Shown here: positions 55,381 to 63,764 of the stretch, piece by piece
How positions within the stretch are numbered: position 1 is the first letter of the stretch
Layout: every line of letters starts with the position of its first letter
Source: Acinetobacter calcoaceticus
GTDB taxonomy: Bacteria > Pseudomonadota > Gammaproteobacteria > Pseudomonadales > Moraxellaceae
Direction of reading: 5' to 3'
Length of the DNA: 64,000 nt
NCBI RefSeq assembly: GCF_016508255.1
Contig: NZ_JADVKT010000005.1
Coordinates: 62,001-126,000, forward strand
Made by a program: the position numbers and the translations under genes
Notes under the pieces: model-generated
The model's input: the letters and a program-made list of their open reading frames with translations, nothing else
Database searches by the model: none
What the model was told of the DNA's origin: nothing

Positions 55381-55395
55381 GAGAGATTAAGGATT

Positions 55396-56190
55396 ATGAG
55401 CTTCCAAGTTGAAGGAAAAGTTGCAGTTGTTACCGGTGGCTCATCTGGGATTGGGCTGGCTGCTGTTGAAATACTGGTTGCAGAGGGTGCAAAAGTAGCT
55501 TGGTGTGGTCGCGATGAAGAGCGTTTAAATGCTTCTAAGCACTATATTTTAGAAAAATATCCGCATGCCAATATTTTTACCAAAGCATGTAATGTGTTGA
55601 AAAAAGAAGAAGTTCAGCAATTTGCCAAAGACGTCAAACTCAATTTGGGCAATGTGGACATGCTCATTAACAATGCTGGACAAGGCCGTGTTTCAAACTT
55701 TGAAAATACGCAAGATGAAGACTGGATGAAAGAAATTGAGCTGAAGTATTTCAGTGTTTTACATCCGGTACGGGCTTTTCTTGAAGATTTAAAACACTCT
55801 GCAAATGCATCGATTACCAATGTGAACTCTTTACTAGCGTTACAACCAGAGCCACACATGATTGCCACTTCATCAGCACGAGCGGCGTTGTTGAATCTCA
55901 CTCATTCTTTGGCTCATGAGTTTACTCAGTATGGTGTTCGTGTGAACTCGATTTTACTCGGAATGGTCGAATCTGCGCAGTGGAAACGCCGTTATGAAAC
56001 CCGTTCAGATTTAAATCTGTCATGGGAAGAATGGACAGGAAATATTGCAAAAAACCGCGGTATTCCGATGCAGCGTCTAGGTCGTCCTGAAGAGCCTGCT
56101 CGTGCTTTGGTTTTCTTGGCATCGCCATTAGCATCGTACACCACAGGTTCCACCATAGATGTCTCGGGTGGCTTCAATAAACATTTATAA
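55396..56190 (+). CDS. SDR-family protein with substituted catalytic residues
   Basis: The protein has 264 residues. The nucleotide motif T-G-G-S-S-G-I-G (13-20) and N-N-A-G (92-95) are intact and the Ser position is N-S-L (Ser145). Where other SDRs have Y-x-x-x-K, this protein reads A-T-S-S-A-R, so Tyr is Thr158 and Lys is Arg162. The C-terminal D-V-S-G-G-F is normal. It may bind the cofactor but catalyse differently, or act as a non-catalytic subunit. It is 15 bp after the hydrolase, so it is in the operon. Confidence 0.85.
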   Translation: MSFQVEGKVAVVTGGSSGIGLAAVEILVAEGAKVAWCGRDEERLNASKHYILEKYPHANIFTKACNVLKKEEVQQFAKDVKLNLGNVDMLINNAGQGRVSNFENTQDEDWMKEIELKYFSVLHPVRAFLEDLKHSANASITNVNSLLALQPEPHMIATSSARAALLNLTHSLAHEFTQYGVRVNSILLGMVESAQWKRRYETRSDLNLSWEEWTGNIAKNRGIPMQRLGRPEEPARALVFLASPLASYTTGSTIDVSGGFNKHL

Positions 56191-56205
56191 ATATAAGGTG
56201 CTGTC

Positions 56206-56997
56206 ATGAAAAAGTTGATGATGATTGGTTTTGGCGCAATGGCAGCAGAAGTACATGCTCATTTGCCTCAAGATCTGCAACTCAAATGGATTGTAGTGCC
56301 ATCTCGCAGTATTGAAAAAGTTCAATCACAAGTGTCTTCAGAGATTCAGGTGATTTCAGATATTGAGCAATGTGATGGTGAGCCAGACTATGTCATTGAG
56401 GTGGCAGGTCAAGCAGCAGTGAAAGAACATGCTCAAAAGGTGTTGGCTAAAGGTTGGACGATTGGTCTGATTTCAGTTGGAACCTTAGCAGATAGCGAGT
56501 TTTTGATTCAGTTGAAAGAAACTGCTGAACAAAATAATGCCCATCTGCATTTACTTGCAGGTGCTATTGCAGGCATTGACGGTATTTCTGCGGCCAAAGA
56601 AGGTGGCTTGCAAAAAGTCACTTACAAAGGCTGTAAAAGTCCAAAAAGCTGGAAGGGCAGTTATGCAGAGCAATTGGTCGATCTAGATCATGTTTCTGAA
56701 GCTACGGTCTTTTTCACAGGAACTGCGCGTGAAGCTGCCATGAAATTTCCGGCCAATGCCAATGTTGCTGCAACCATTGCACTTGCAGGACTTGGAATGG
56801 ACGAAACCATGGTTGAGTTAACCGTTGATCCAACCATCAACAAAAACAAACACACCATTGTGGCAGAGGGTGGTTTTGGGCAAATGACCATTGAACTGGT
56901 GGGCGTGCCGTTACCAAGTAACCCGAAAACATCAACTTTGGCTGCGCTTAGCGTAATTCGTGCTTGTCGCAACAGTGTAGAAGCAATACAGATTTAA
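56206..56997 (+). CDS. Aspartate dehydrogenase family protein (NadX/DUF108-like)
   Basis: This 263-residue protein has an N-terminal Rossmann motif M-I-G-F-G-A-M-A, G-A-I-A-G-I-D-G-I-S-A in the middle and the family's F-P-A-N-A-N-V-A-A-T segment (about 185-194). Members interconvert aspartate and oxaloacetate plus ammonia, or feed NAD synthesis with iminoaspartate. No nadA or nadC is nearby, and its place inside a catabolic operon suggests a related but different reaction. I recall a similar gene beside an aldehyde dehydrogenase and decarboxylase in Pseudomonas aeruginosa, but cannot check that here. Confidence 0.83.
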   Translation: MKKLMMIGFGAMAAEVHAHLPQDLQLKWIVVPSRSIEKVQSQVSSEIQVISDIEQCDGEPDYVIEVAGQAAVKEHAQKVLAKGWTIGLISVGTLADSEFLIQLKETAEQNNAHLHLLAGAIAGIDGISAAKEGGLQKVTYKGCKSPKSWKGSYAEQLVDLDHVSEATVFFTGTAREAAMKFPANANVAATIALAGLGMDETMVELTVDPTINKNKHTIVAEGGFGQMTIELVGVPLPSNPKTSTLAALSVIRACRNSVEAIQI

Positions 56998-57010
56998 GAA
57001 GGATTTGATC

Positions 57011-58477
57011 ATGGCAAAGGAAATTTATATTGCGGGTGAATGGCGATTAGGCCGAGGTGCAGTCATTCAAAGCCTGTTTCCGGCAGATCAGTCGGTAAAC
57101 GCAGAGCTTTCAACGGCAACACTTGATGATGTAAATGAAGCAATTGAAAAAGCGGATCAGGCTTGGCGTCAACCAAGCTGGAGAAATAGCTTGCCGCATG
57201 AGCGCGCACGTATTCTCTACAAAGTTGCAGACATTATTGAAGCACGTGTAGACGAATTAGCAAAATTACAAACACGCGATAATGGTAAGCCTTTAACCGA
57301 AACTCGTGGTTTAGTGATGAGCGCTGCGGCGACAGCACGTTATGTTGCGGCTGCATGTGAAACACTGAATGATGAGCTTACTACTCAACGCGCTCCAGAC
57401 TTTATGACCATGAGCGTGCATGAGCCTGTAGGCGTTGTGGCAGCAATTACACCTTGGAACTCTCCAATTGCGAGTGAAGTTCAAAAGCTTGCTCCAGCTT
57501 TAGCGGCAGGTAATGCCGTGGTATTAAAACCAGCAGAAGCAACTTCGTTAATTGCTTTAGAACTTGCCAAAATTTTTGAAGAAGCAGGTTTACCAAAAGG
57601 TTTGCTGAGTGTGTTAGTTGGGCGAGGTTCTATCATTGGTGATGCAATTGCTCAACATCCGTTGGTTCGTAAAATCTCTTTTACGGGTGGAACAACCACA
57701 GGTCGTCACTTGGCTCATATTGCAGCAGATAAACTGATTACCACTTCGCTTGAGCTAGGTGGAAAATCACCAACAATTGTTTTACCGGATGCAGATGTCG
57801 AACTGGCTGCTAAAGGCGTAGCGTACGGTATTTTTAGCTCGGCAGGCCAAGCATGTATCGCAGGTTCTCGCTTGTTTATTCATAGCAGTTTGTACGATCA
57901 GTTTTTAACGCGTTTGGTTGAAATAACCAAAGGCTTACGTGTGGGCCACCCAGAACAAGCTGGTGTGCATTTAGGGCCACTGGTCAATGACAAGCATTTG
58001 CAGTCAGTTGACCGCTATGTACAGCTTGCCAAAAGCGAAGGTGGTCAAGTTCTGATTGGTGGTGAAGCGCTTACGAGTGGTGACTATGCCAAAGGAAGTT
58101 ATTACTTACCTACCATTATTACGGGTTTAAGTAACAGTGCTCAAACTTGTCAGGAAGAAATTTTTGGCCCTGTTTTAGTCGTTATGAAATATGACAACGA
58201 GCAAGATTTAATTGCCCAAGCCAATGACAGTTGTTTTGGTCTTGCCGCAGGCATTTGGACTGAAAGCTACCGTAAAGCTTGGCGCATTGCACGTGCGTTA
58301 GAAGTGGGAACGGTATGGATTAACACCTACAAGAAGTTCTCGATTAGTGCACCGTTTGGTGGCTTTAAAGACAGTGGGATTGGGCGCGAAAAAGGCCGTC
58401 TAGGCATTTTATCGTACATGCAACAAAAGAGTATTTATATGGGGCTGAATGAACAGCCTAACCCTTGGTGCGATTAA
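57011..58477 (+). CDS. Aldehyde dehydrogenase (NAD(P)-dependent)
   Basis: The protein has 488 residues from the ATG at 57011, with AAGGA 7 nt upstream. The catalytic Glu lies in L-E-L-G-G-K-S-P and the catalytic Cys in S-A-G-Q-A-C-I-A-G-S. It oxidises an aldehyde intermediate to an acid. It starts 13 bp after the aspartate-dehydrogenase-like gene and precedes a thiamine diphosphate enzyme. The decarboxylase-plus-dehydrogenase pair would turn a 2-oxo acid into a shorter acid, which is inference from order. Confidence 0.9.
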   Translation: MAKEIYIAGEWRLGRGAVIQSLFPADQSVNAELSTATLDDVNEAIEKADQAWRQPSWRNSLPHERARILYKVADIIEARVDELAKLQTRDNGKPLTETRGLVMSAAATARYVAAACETLNDELTTQRAPDFMTMSVHEPVGVVAAITPWNSPIASEVQKLAPALAAGNAVVLKPAEATSLIALELAKIFEEAGLPKGLLSVLVGRGSIIGDAIAQHPLVRKISFTGGTTTGRHLAHIAADKLITTSLELGGKSPTIVLPDADVELAAKGVAYGIFSSAGQACIAGSRLFIHSSLYDQFLTRLVEITKGLRVGHPEQAGVHLGPLVNDKHLQSVDRYVQLAKSEGGQVLIGGEALTSGDYAKGSYYLPTIITGLSNSAQTCQEEIFGPVLVVMKYDNEQDLIAQANDSCFGLAAGIWTESYRKAWRIARALEVGTVWINTYKKFSISAPFGGFKDSGIGREKGRLGILSYMQQKSIYMGLNEQPNPWCD

Positions 58478-58515
58478 TAAATTCAAGGACTGAAAACAAA
58501 TTTTGAGGAACAGAT

Positions 58516-60156
58516 ATGACTGAACGTGTAAATGTAGGCGAAGCAATCGCAAGAGTTTTAGAAGCGCACCAAGTTGATAGTATTTATGGTGTTATTTCCA
58601 TCCACAATTTACCTATTGCCGATGCAGTAGGGCGCCGTGAAAAAATGCGTTTTGTCGCAGCACGCGGTGAGGCTGGCGCAGTCACCATGGCAGATGCACA
58701 CTCACGCTTTAAAGGCCTAGGTGTAGCGTTGACCAGTACGGGTGCTGGTGCAGGTAATGCGGTGGGGTCACTCATTGAAGCAATGAACGCGGGTAGCCCT
58801 GTATTGCATTTAACGGGTCAAGTTGAGCGTGAATATCTCGATCGTGATGCAAGCTTCATCCATGAAACTAAAGACCAACTTACATTCTTGCGCGCATCAA
58901 GCAAAGCGGCGTTTCGTATTACCAGCCCAGACAATGCAGTTGGTGTGATTCGTGAAGCTATTCGTGTCGCAACTACAGTTCCAATGGGACCGGTCAGTGT
59001 TGAGTTACCAATTGATGTGCAAGCAGCAGAAATCGATTTGCCACTTAACCTTGGACCTGTCAAAGCACTTGAGTTGCCACAGGCAGAGCAAGCTGAAATT
59101 GATTTTCTTGTCAGTGAAATCAAAAAAGCAAAACGTCCGATTTTCTGGATTGGCGGTGGAACTTTAAATAGCGTTGCTGAAGTTAAAGCAATTGCAGATT
59201 TAGGTATTCCAGTGGTGTCATCTACGCACGGCCGCGGTATTTTGGCAGATGATCATCCACGTAGTTTAGGTGCTTTCCATAACTCGGCAGGTGTTGAGCA
59301 GTTATTAAAAGATGCCGACTTGATGGTTGTGGTGGGTTCTCGTTTACGTAGTAATGAAACTAAAACCTATTCGGTTGAGTTCCCTGAAAATATTATTCAG
59401 GTAGATGCAAACCCAATGGCTCAGCAACGTAATTACAAAATCCGAAACTTCATTTGTGGTGATGCCAAAGATGTCTTAACACGTGTGTTAGAACAGCTTC
59501 AAGGGACTTCAAAAGTTGATGCCGATTACGATGCTGCTGTAGTTGCTGCAAAACAAGCTGCAATTGATGCACTTCGTAAACAAATCGATCAGTACGCATT
59601 AATTTGTGACCACTTACGTGCAGCTTTACCGCAAGACGGCATTTTTGTACGTGACATCACCATGTCGGGTAGTACATGGGGCAGTCGTTTATTCCCTGTA
59701 CAAGCGCCAAATCAAAACATCCACTCACTTGCGGGTGCAATTGGTTTAGGCCTTGCAACTGCAATCGGTGCTTCAGTTGCTAACCCTGACAAAAAAGTAA
59801 TTGGTTTGGTCGGTGATGGCGGCTTAATGCTTGGCATTGGTGAGATTGCAACTATGGTGCAAGAAAACACCAATATGGTCCTAATGATTATGAATGACGG
59901 TGGTTATGGCGTAATGCGCGGCATTCAAAATAACTACTTTGGTGGTCGTCAGTATTTTAATGAATTGCATACACCAGACTACAAGCTTCTTGGCGAATCA
60001 ATGGGTGTGAAGAGCTGGAAAGTCGGTAGTGCAGAAGAGTTTAAAACGGTTATTCAAGAAGCTGTCGCTTTTGAAGGGCCAACAGTAATTGAGCTCGATA
60101 TGAACTCGATTGGACCATTAAAGTTTGCGGGTCCACCGCAAAAGAAACTGTATTAA
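58516..60156 (+). CDS. Thiamine diphosphate-dependent enzyme (acetolactate synthase/2-oxo-acid decarboxylase type)
   Basis: The protein has 546 residues. The catalytic Glu is in the N-terminal A-R-G-E-A-G motif (about 51-56). The central domain has the Rossmann-like segment I-G-G-G-T-L. The cofactor motif is G-D-G-G-L-M-L, then N-D-G-G-Y-G about 25 residues later (roughly 434-463). It splits or joins 2-oxo acids using ThDP and Mg. It is the last enzyme gene before a terminator. Homologues include benzoylformate decarboxylase and acetolactate synthase. The substrate is unknown. Confidence 0.9.
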   Translation: MTERVNVGEAIARVLEAHQVDSIYGVISIHNLPIADAVGRREKMRFVAARGEAGAVTMADAHSRFKGLGVALTSTGAGAGNAVGSLIEAMNAGSPVLHLTGQVEREYLDRDASFIHETKDQLTFLRASSKAAFRITSPDNAVGVIREAIRVATTVPMGPVSVELPIDVQAAEIDLPLNLGPVKALELPQAEQAEIDFLVSEIKKAKRPIFWIGGGTLNSVAEVKAIADLGIPVVSSTHGRGILADDHPRSLGAFHNSAGVEQLLKDADLMVVVGSRLRSNETKTYSVEFPENIIQVDANPMAQQRNYKIRNFICGDAKDVLTRVLEQLQGTSKVDADYDAAVVAAKQAAIDALRKQIDQYALICDHLRAALPQDGIFVRDITMSGSTWGSRLFPVQAPNQNIHSLAGAIGLGLATAIGASVANPDKKVIGLVGDGGLMLGIGEIATMVQENTNMVLMIMNDGGYGVMRGIQNNYFGGRQYFNELHTPDYKLLGESMGVKSWKVGSAEEFKTVIQEAVAFEGPTVIELDMNSIGPLKFAGPPQKKLY

Positions 60157-60163
60157 CCAGTTT

Positions 60164-60212
60164 GGATGGTTTAGTACATATGCGATGGGAGCTACTAAAC
60201 CATCCTTTTTTT
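60164..60212 (+). terminator. Terminator after the ThDP enzyme gene
   Basis: GGATGGTTTAGTA pairs perfectly with TACTAAACCATCC over a 16-nt loop, followed by seven T residues. It separates the enzyme genes from the porin, so the porin probably needs read-through or its own promoter. Confidence 0.9.
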
Positions 60213-60311
60213 AGATAAATTTTTTTATCTAAAAAACAATAAAAACTAAGTTTTACAGGTAAAACAAATAAAGTTCCAGCAGGACGCTGGAACTCAATCA
60301 AGGATGTAGAG

Positions 60312-61508
60312 ATGAAAAAGACTTCATTGATCATGGCATTCATTGCACCGCTTACGCTGGGGGTAAGCGTCAATGCATTTGCAAAAGATTCATTGCTTGA
60401 ATGGAAAAGTGATGATGGAACAGAGTCATTAAAGTTAGGTGGAGTGGTACGTTTAAATCAACGCTATGAAGATTGGCAAGGGCCAAACCGCGGTTTTGGT
60501 AAACTCTATTTTGATATTTTTAGGGTAGATCTAAAAGGTAAGTTCGATGATGCATACATCAATGCCAGCTATCTATTTCAAGATCAACAGAAAACATCTA
60601 TTGAAAAAGCCTATGTTGGCTATAACCTTGACGCCAATAACAGCATTGAAGCAGGCTTGGTCTATAAACCTTTTACCATTTATCCATATCCACAAAATGG
60701 CTGGACTTATCACATTCCATTCTTTCTAGGCTATGGCAACAACATTGCACCAGGGCTTAACTGGAATTATCACGACAAAGATTGGGATGTAAAACTCGGT
60801 TATTATCCGCAAATGCTAGAGACTAATCTGCGTTATTCACCTGAAAGTGCAACTTATGATGACTTGGCAGGAAATGCGTTTCCATCTCAAAAAGCCTATC
60901 AAAATGAAAAACGCAATCAGGTTAATACCCGCATTGTTCGTAAGTTAGAAACTGATTTTGGTAAGCAAGAGTTTGGTGTATCTGGTGCAATCGCACAGTT
61001 GCATAACAAAGTGACTGATAAAGACGGCAAATATTACGCAGTCGGCTTGCATACCGAAAACAACTATAATCGCTTTAATTTACAAAGTTCTGTCATTCAC
61101 TATCAGTACGATGCTAAAAACCCAGATGGTGTAAATAATGACATGACTTTAATGGGGAATAATGGCTTTACGCCGGCCTATTTCATTGCTTCTGAAGGAA
61201 CCATTGCCAGTTTAAACCTTGCCTATACGTTGCCTGTGACCAATATGGGTAAGCTAAAAGCTGTTAAGTTTTATAATGATTATAGTTACCTTGATAAAAA
61301 ACGTGACGATTGGGCAGCTTCTCAAATGAACACTACAGGGATGATGTTTATTGCTTCACCATTTATGGTTTGGGCAGATTATACGTGGGGTAAAAACTCT
61401 AATATTATTGGTGGGGCGACCAACTCAACAGGTTATACCTCTGCTACTTCGCCAAACAGCGACAAATGGTTATATCGTATTAACTTTAATATTGGATTTA
61501 CTTTCTAA
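60312..61508 (+). CDS. Outer-membrane channel protein of the aromatic cluster
   Basis: The protein has 398 residues. A signal peptide (residues 1-24, ending N-A-F-A) is followed by beta strands with alternating aromatic residues and a C-terminal I-G-F-T-F, with Phe at the end. It resembles phosphate-selective or OprO/P-type porins more than OprD. It presumably brings the substrate of the upstream enzymes across the outer membrane. It lies behind the terminator at 60164, with 100 bp of its own upstream DNA. Confidence 0.82.
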   Translation: MKKTSLIMAFIAPLTLGVSVNAFAKDSLLEWKSDDGTESLKLGGVVRLNQRYEDWQGPNRGFGKLYFDIFRVDLKGKFDDAYINASYLFQDQQKTSIEKAYVGYNLDANNSIEAGLVYKPFTIYPYPQNGWTYHIPFFLGYGNNIAPGLNWNYHDKDWDVKLGYYPQMLETNLRYSPESATYDDLAGNAFPSQKAYQNEKRNQVNTRIVRKLETDFGKQEFGVSGAIAQLHNKVTDKDGKYYAVGLHTENNYNRFNLQSSVIHYQYDAKNPDGVNNDMTLMGNNGFTPAYFIASEGTIASLNLAYTLPVTNMGKLKAVKFYNDYSYLDKKRDDWAASQMNTTGMMFIASPFMVWADYTWGKNSNIIGGATNSTGYTSATSPNSDKWLYRINFNIGFTF

Positions 61509-61521
61509 ACTGAACAGTATT

Positions 61522-61551
61522 AAAAAAACCACGCAATCGGCGTGGTTTTTT
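61522..61551. terminator. Bidirectional intrinsic terminator
   Basis: AAAAAACCACGC pairs with GCGTGGTTTTTT over a short loop, between the porin (plus) and the MHS carrier (minus). Confidence 0.9.
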
Positions 61552-61570
61552 ATTTCATAGGTTAAAGCTT

Positions 61571-62869
61571 TTAATATCTGTTTTTTTCAAACTTATTCCA
61601 AAATACAAAGGCGGTCACAAAAGCCAAAATGGTCAGCGCAAAAATATAATACATCGCACCAATATTACTGTACTGACTGAGCCAATGAACTAAAGGCAAT
61701 GTCATACCACCAACAATGGCATAAGACAAATTATAAGAAAATGAAATGCCAGAGAAGCGAACAGGTGCGGGGAACATTTTGACCATACTGCTCGACACCA
61801 TACCCACTGTGCCTGAGCATAGACCCAACAACATATATAAACCAAAAATGGTTGAATGTGCCGCGTGCCCCAAACTGTTATAAAAAACTGCTGCTGTGAG
61901 AGCCACGGCAAGCGCACCCACCATCATGACTTTGCCACAGCCAAAACGGTCAGCAAAATAGCCTGCCAAAATACAACCGACCATTTGCATAATAATGGCT
62001 GCACTTTGCATTTCAAAAGTTTGGGCGCGTTCAAAACCAAATGAACCAATTAATAAATTTGGCATGGCTAAAATCACCACCACCACACAACCTGTTAAAA
62101 ACCATGTAAATAACATGCCAATAACAACGGCTGTTTTATGTGTTGTTAACACTTGTTTCACTGGCATTTCTTTTGAGATTTCTTTACGAGCTTGCATGGC
62201 TTTAAACACAGGCGTTTCTTTTAAATAAGTTCGTAAATAAAGTGCAACTAGGCCAAAAATACCGCCTGCAATGAAAGGTATACGCCAAGCCCAGTCATGG
62301 ATTTGTCCTTCACTAAAATTAAGTGAAATCCATAAAGACATCAAAGCGCCTAGTAAAATTCCTAAAGATAGTCCCGCAGTCAATAAACCATTTGCCAGTC
62401 CAATTTTTCTTTCAGGTACATGTTCAGATACAAAGGTCCACGCTGCTGGAATTTCACCCCCAATCGCAATACCTTGCACCACACGCATAAGCAATAAAAG
62501 TAGCGGCGCAAAATAGCCAATATTTTCAAAGGTGGGCAAAATCCCGATAAATAGCGTAGGCAGAGCCATCAATAAAATAGAAAGCGAAAACAGTTTTTTA
62601 CGCCCGACCAAATCACCAAAGTGGGCCATTACAACTCCGCCTAGTGGCCTAAAAAAGTAACCTGCTGCAAAAATACCGTAAGTATTGAGCATAGCCCAAA
62701 ATGGGCTGAGTGTACTCGGGAAGAAGAGGTCGGAAATGATTTTGGCGTAAAATACATAAATCACAAAATCATAAAACTCTAAAGCACCACCCAGTGAAGA
62801 AAGGGCAAGCGTTCGTTTATCTTCTTTATTCAGATAGCTCGCATCCTGCAAAGTTAAGTCCTGATCCAT
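61571..62869 (-). CDS. MFS transporter of the MHS (metabolite:H+ symporter) family
   Basis: This 432-residue protein has twelve membrane segments. The MHS pattern is F-Y-D-F-V-I-Y in helix 1, then R-P-L-G-G-V-V-M-A-H-F-G-D-L-V-G-R-K-K and V-Q-G-I-A-I-G-G-E-I-P-A-A-W. Members move citrate, proline/betaine, dicarboxylates or aromatic acids with protons. It is convergent with the catabolic cluster and separated by a terminator, so a functional link is uncertain. Confidence 0.88.
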   Translation of the reverse strand: MDQDLTLQDASYLNKEDKRTLALSSLGGALEFYDFVIYVFYAKIISDLFFPSTLSPFWAMLNTYGIFAAGYFFRPLGGVVMAHFGDLVGRKKLFSLSILLMALPTLFIGILPTFENIGYFAPLLLLLMRVVQGIAIGGEIPAAWTFVSEHVPERKIGLANGLLTAGLSLGILLGALMSLWISLNFSEGQIHDWAWRIPFIAGGIFGLVALYLRTYLKETPVFKAMQARKEISKEMPVKQVLTTHKTAVVIGMLFTWFLTGCVVVVILAMPNLLIGSFGFERAQTFEMQSAAIIMQMVGCILAGYFADRFGCGKVMMVGALAVALTAAVFYNSLGHAAHSTIFGLYMLLGLCSGTVGMVSSSMVKMFPAPVRFSGISFSYNLSYAIVGGMTLPLVHWLSQYSNIGAMYYIFALTILAFVTAFVFWNKFEKNRY

Positions 62870-63104
62870 TTTTTTACTTAATTGTTGTAATTGAAGTTTG
62901 GATATTAATGGAAAAGTGAAGTAAAAGTAAATGGAGGAAATTTGTTCTATGGAGAGGCATAGGTTTTAATCACTCAGATAAAAAAGCTTTAAAACTAAAA
63001 ATGCTTTAGATGAAACAAAAACAGATGTAGGAATGTCTTTTCTTTTGGGCTGTTCAGCGAGACAATAAAATCAGTAATAACCTAATTTCATTAGAGGCCA
63101 AGGG

Positions 63105-63587
63105 ATGAGCGTTATTTTGCCAGTTGCCAAGCAGGGTGAAGACATTTTAAAACTGATTGCTGCGCCTGTTTCAGCAAATGAGTTAAACAGTGATTGGCTC
63201 TTACAACTCGCGACAGCGATGCATGCGACTATGCTTGAACGTAATGGTGTTGGTATTGCCGCACCGCAAGTTTATATCTCTAAACGAGTCATTATTGTGG
63301 CTTCCAGACCAAACCCGCGTTATCCCGATGCACCTGAAATGGATGCCGTAGTGATGGTAAATCCAGAGATTTTAGAGTTCTCAAACGAATTGTGTTTAGG
63401 TGAAGAAGGTTGTTTAAGTGTGCCAGATGAACGCGGACAAGTTGAACGTGCAGAAACAGTTAAGGTGAGATATTTAACTTTAGAAGGTGAAGTTGTAGAG
63501 ACTATTTACCATGGTTTTCCTGCTCGTATTGTTCAACATGAAGTCGATCATTTAAATGGTGTTCTATTTGTAGAAAGAATAATCTAA
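63105..63587 (+). CDS. def: Peptide deformylase
   Basis: This 160-residue metalloprotease has the three family motifs: G-V-G-I-A-A-P-Q, E-E-G-C-L-S and Q-H-E-V-D-H-L-N-G (Cys and two His bind the metal, Glu is catalytic). It removes the formyl group from new proteins. No fmt gene is adjacent, so it is probably a second, stand-alone copy rather than the def-fmt locus. That is inference, as the rest of the genome is not visible. Confidence 0.9.
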   Translation: MSVILPVAKQGEDILKLIAAPVSANELNSDWLLQLATAMHATMLERNGVGIAAPQVYISKRVIIVASRPNPRYPDAPEMDAVVMVNPEILEFSNELCLGEEGCLSVPDERGQVERAETVKVRYLTLEGEVVETIYHGFPARIVQHEVDHLNGVLFVERII

Positions 63588-63764
63588 TCTTCTGTTTAAA
63601 GTTTTGAAAAACGTATAATGAGGTTGAAATAAATAAGCCATCGGAATTACAATACTTATATCGTGATTTTTAATTCACTCAAAAATTATAATTTTAATAT
63701 TATCAGCGGATTGTGCTGAAAAATTGCTCGAAAGTGTAAATCTCCTCATTTAAGGTTACTGACC

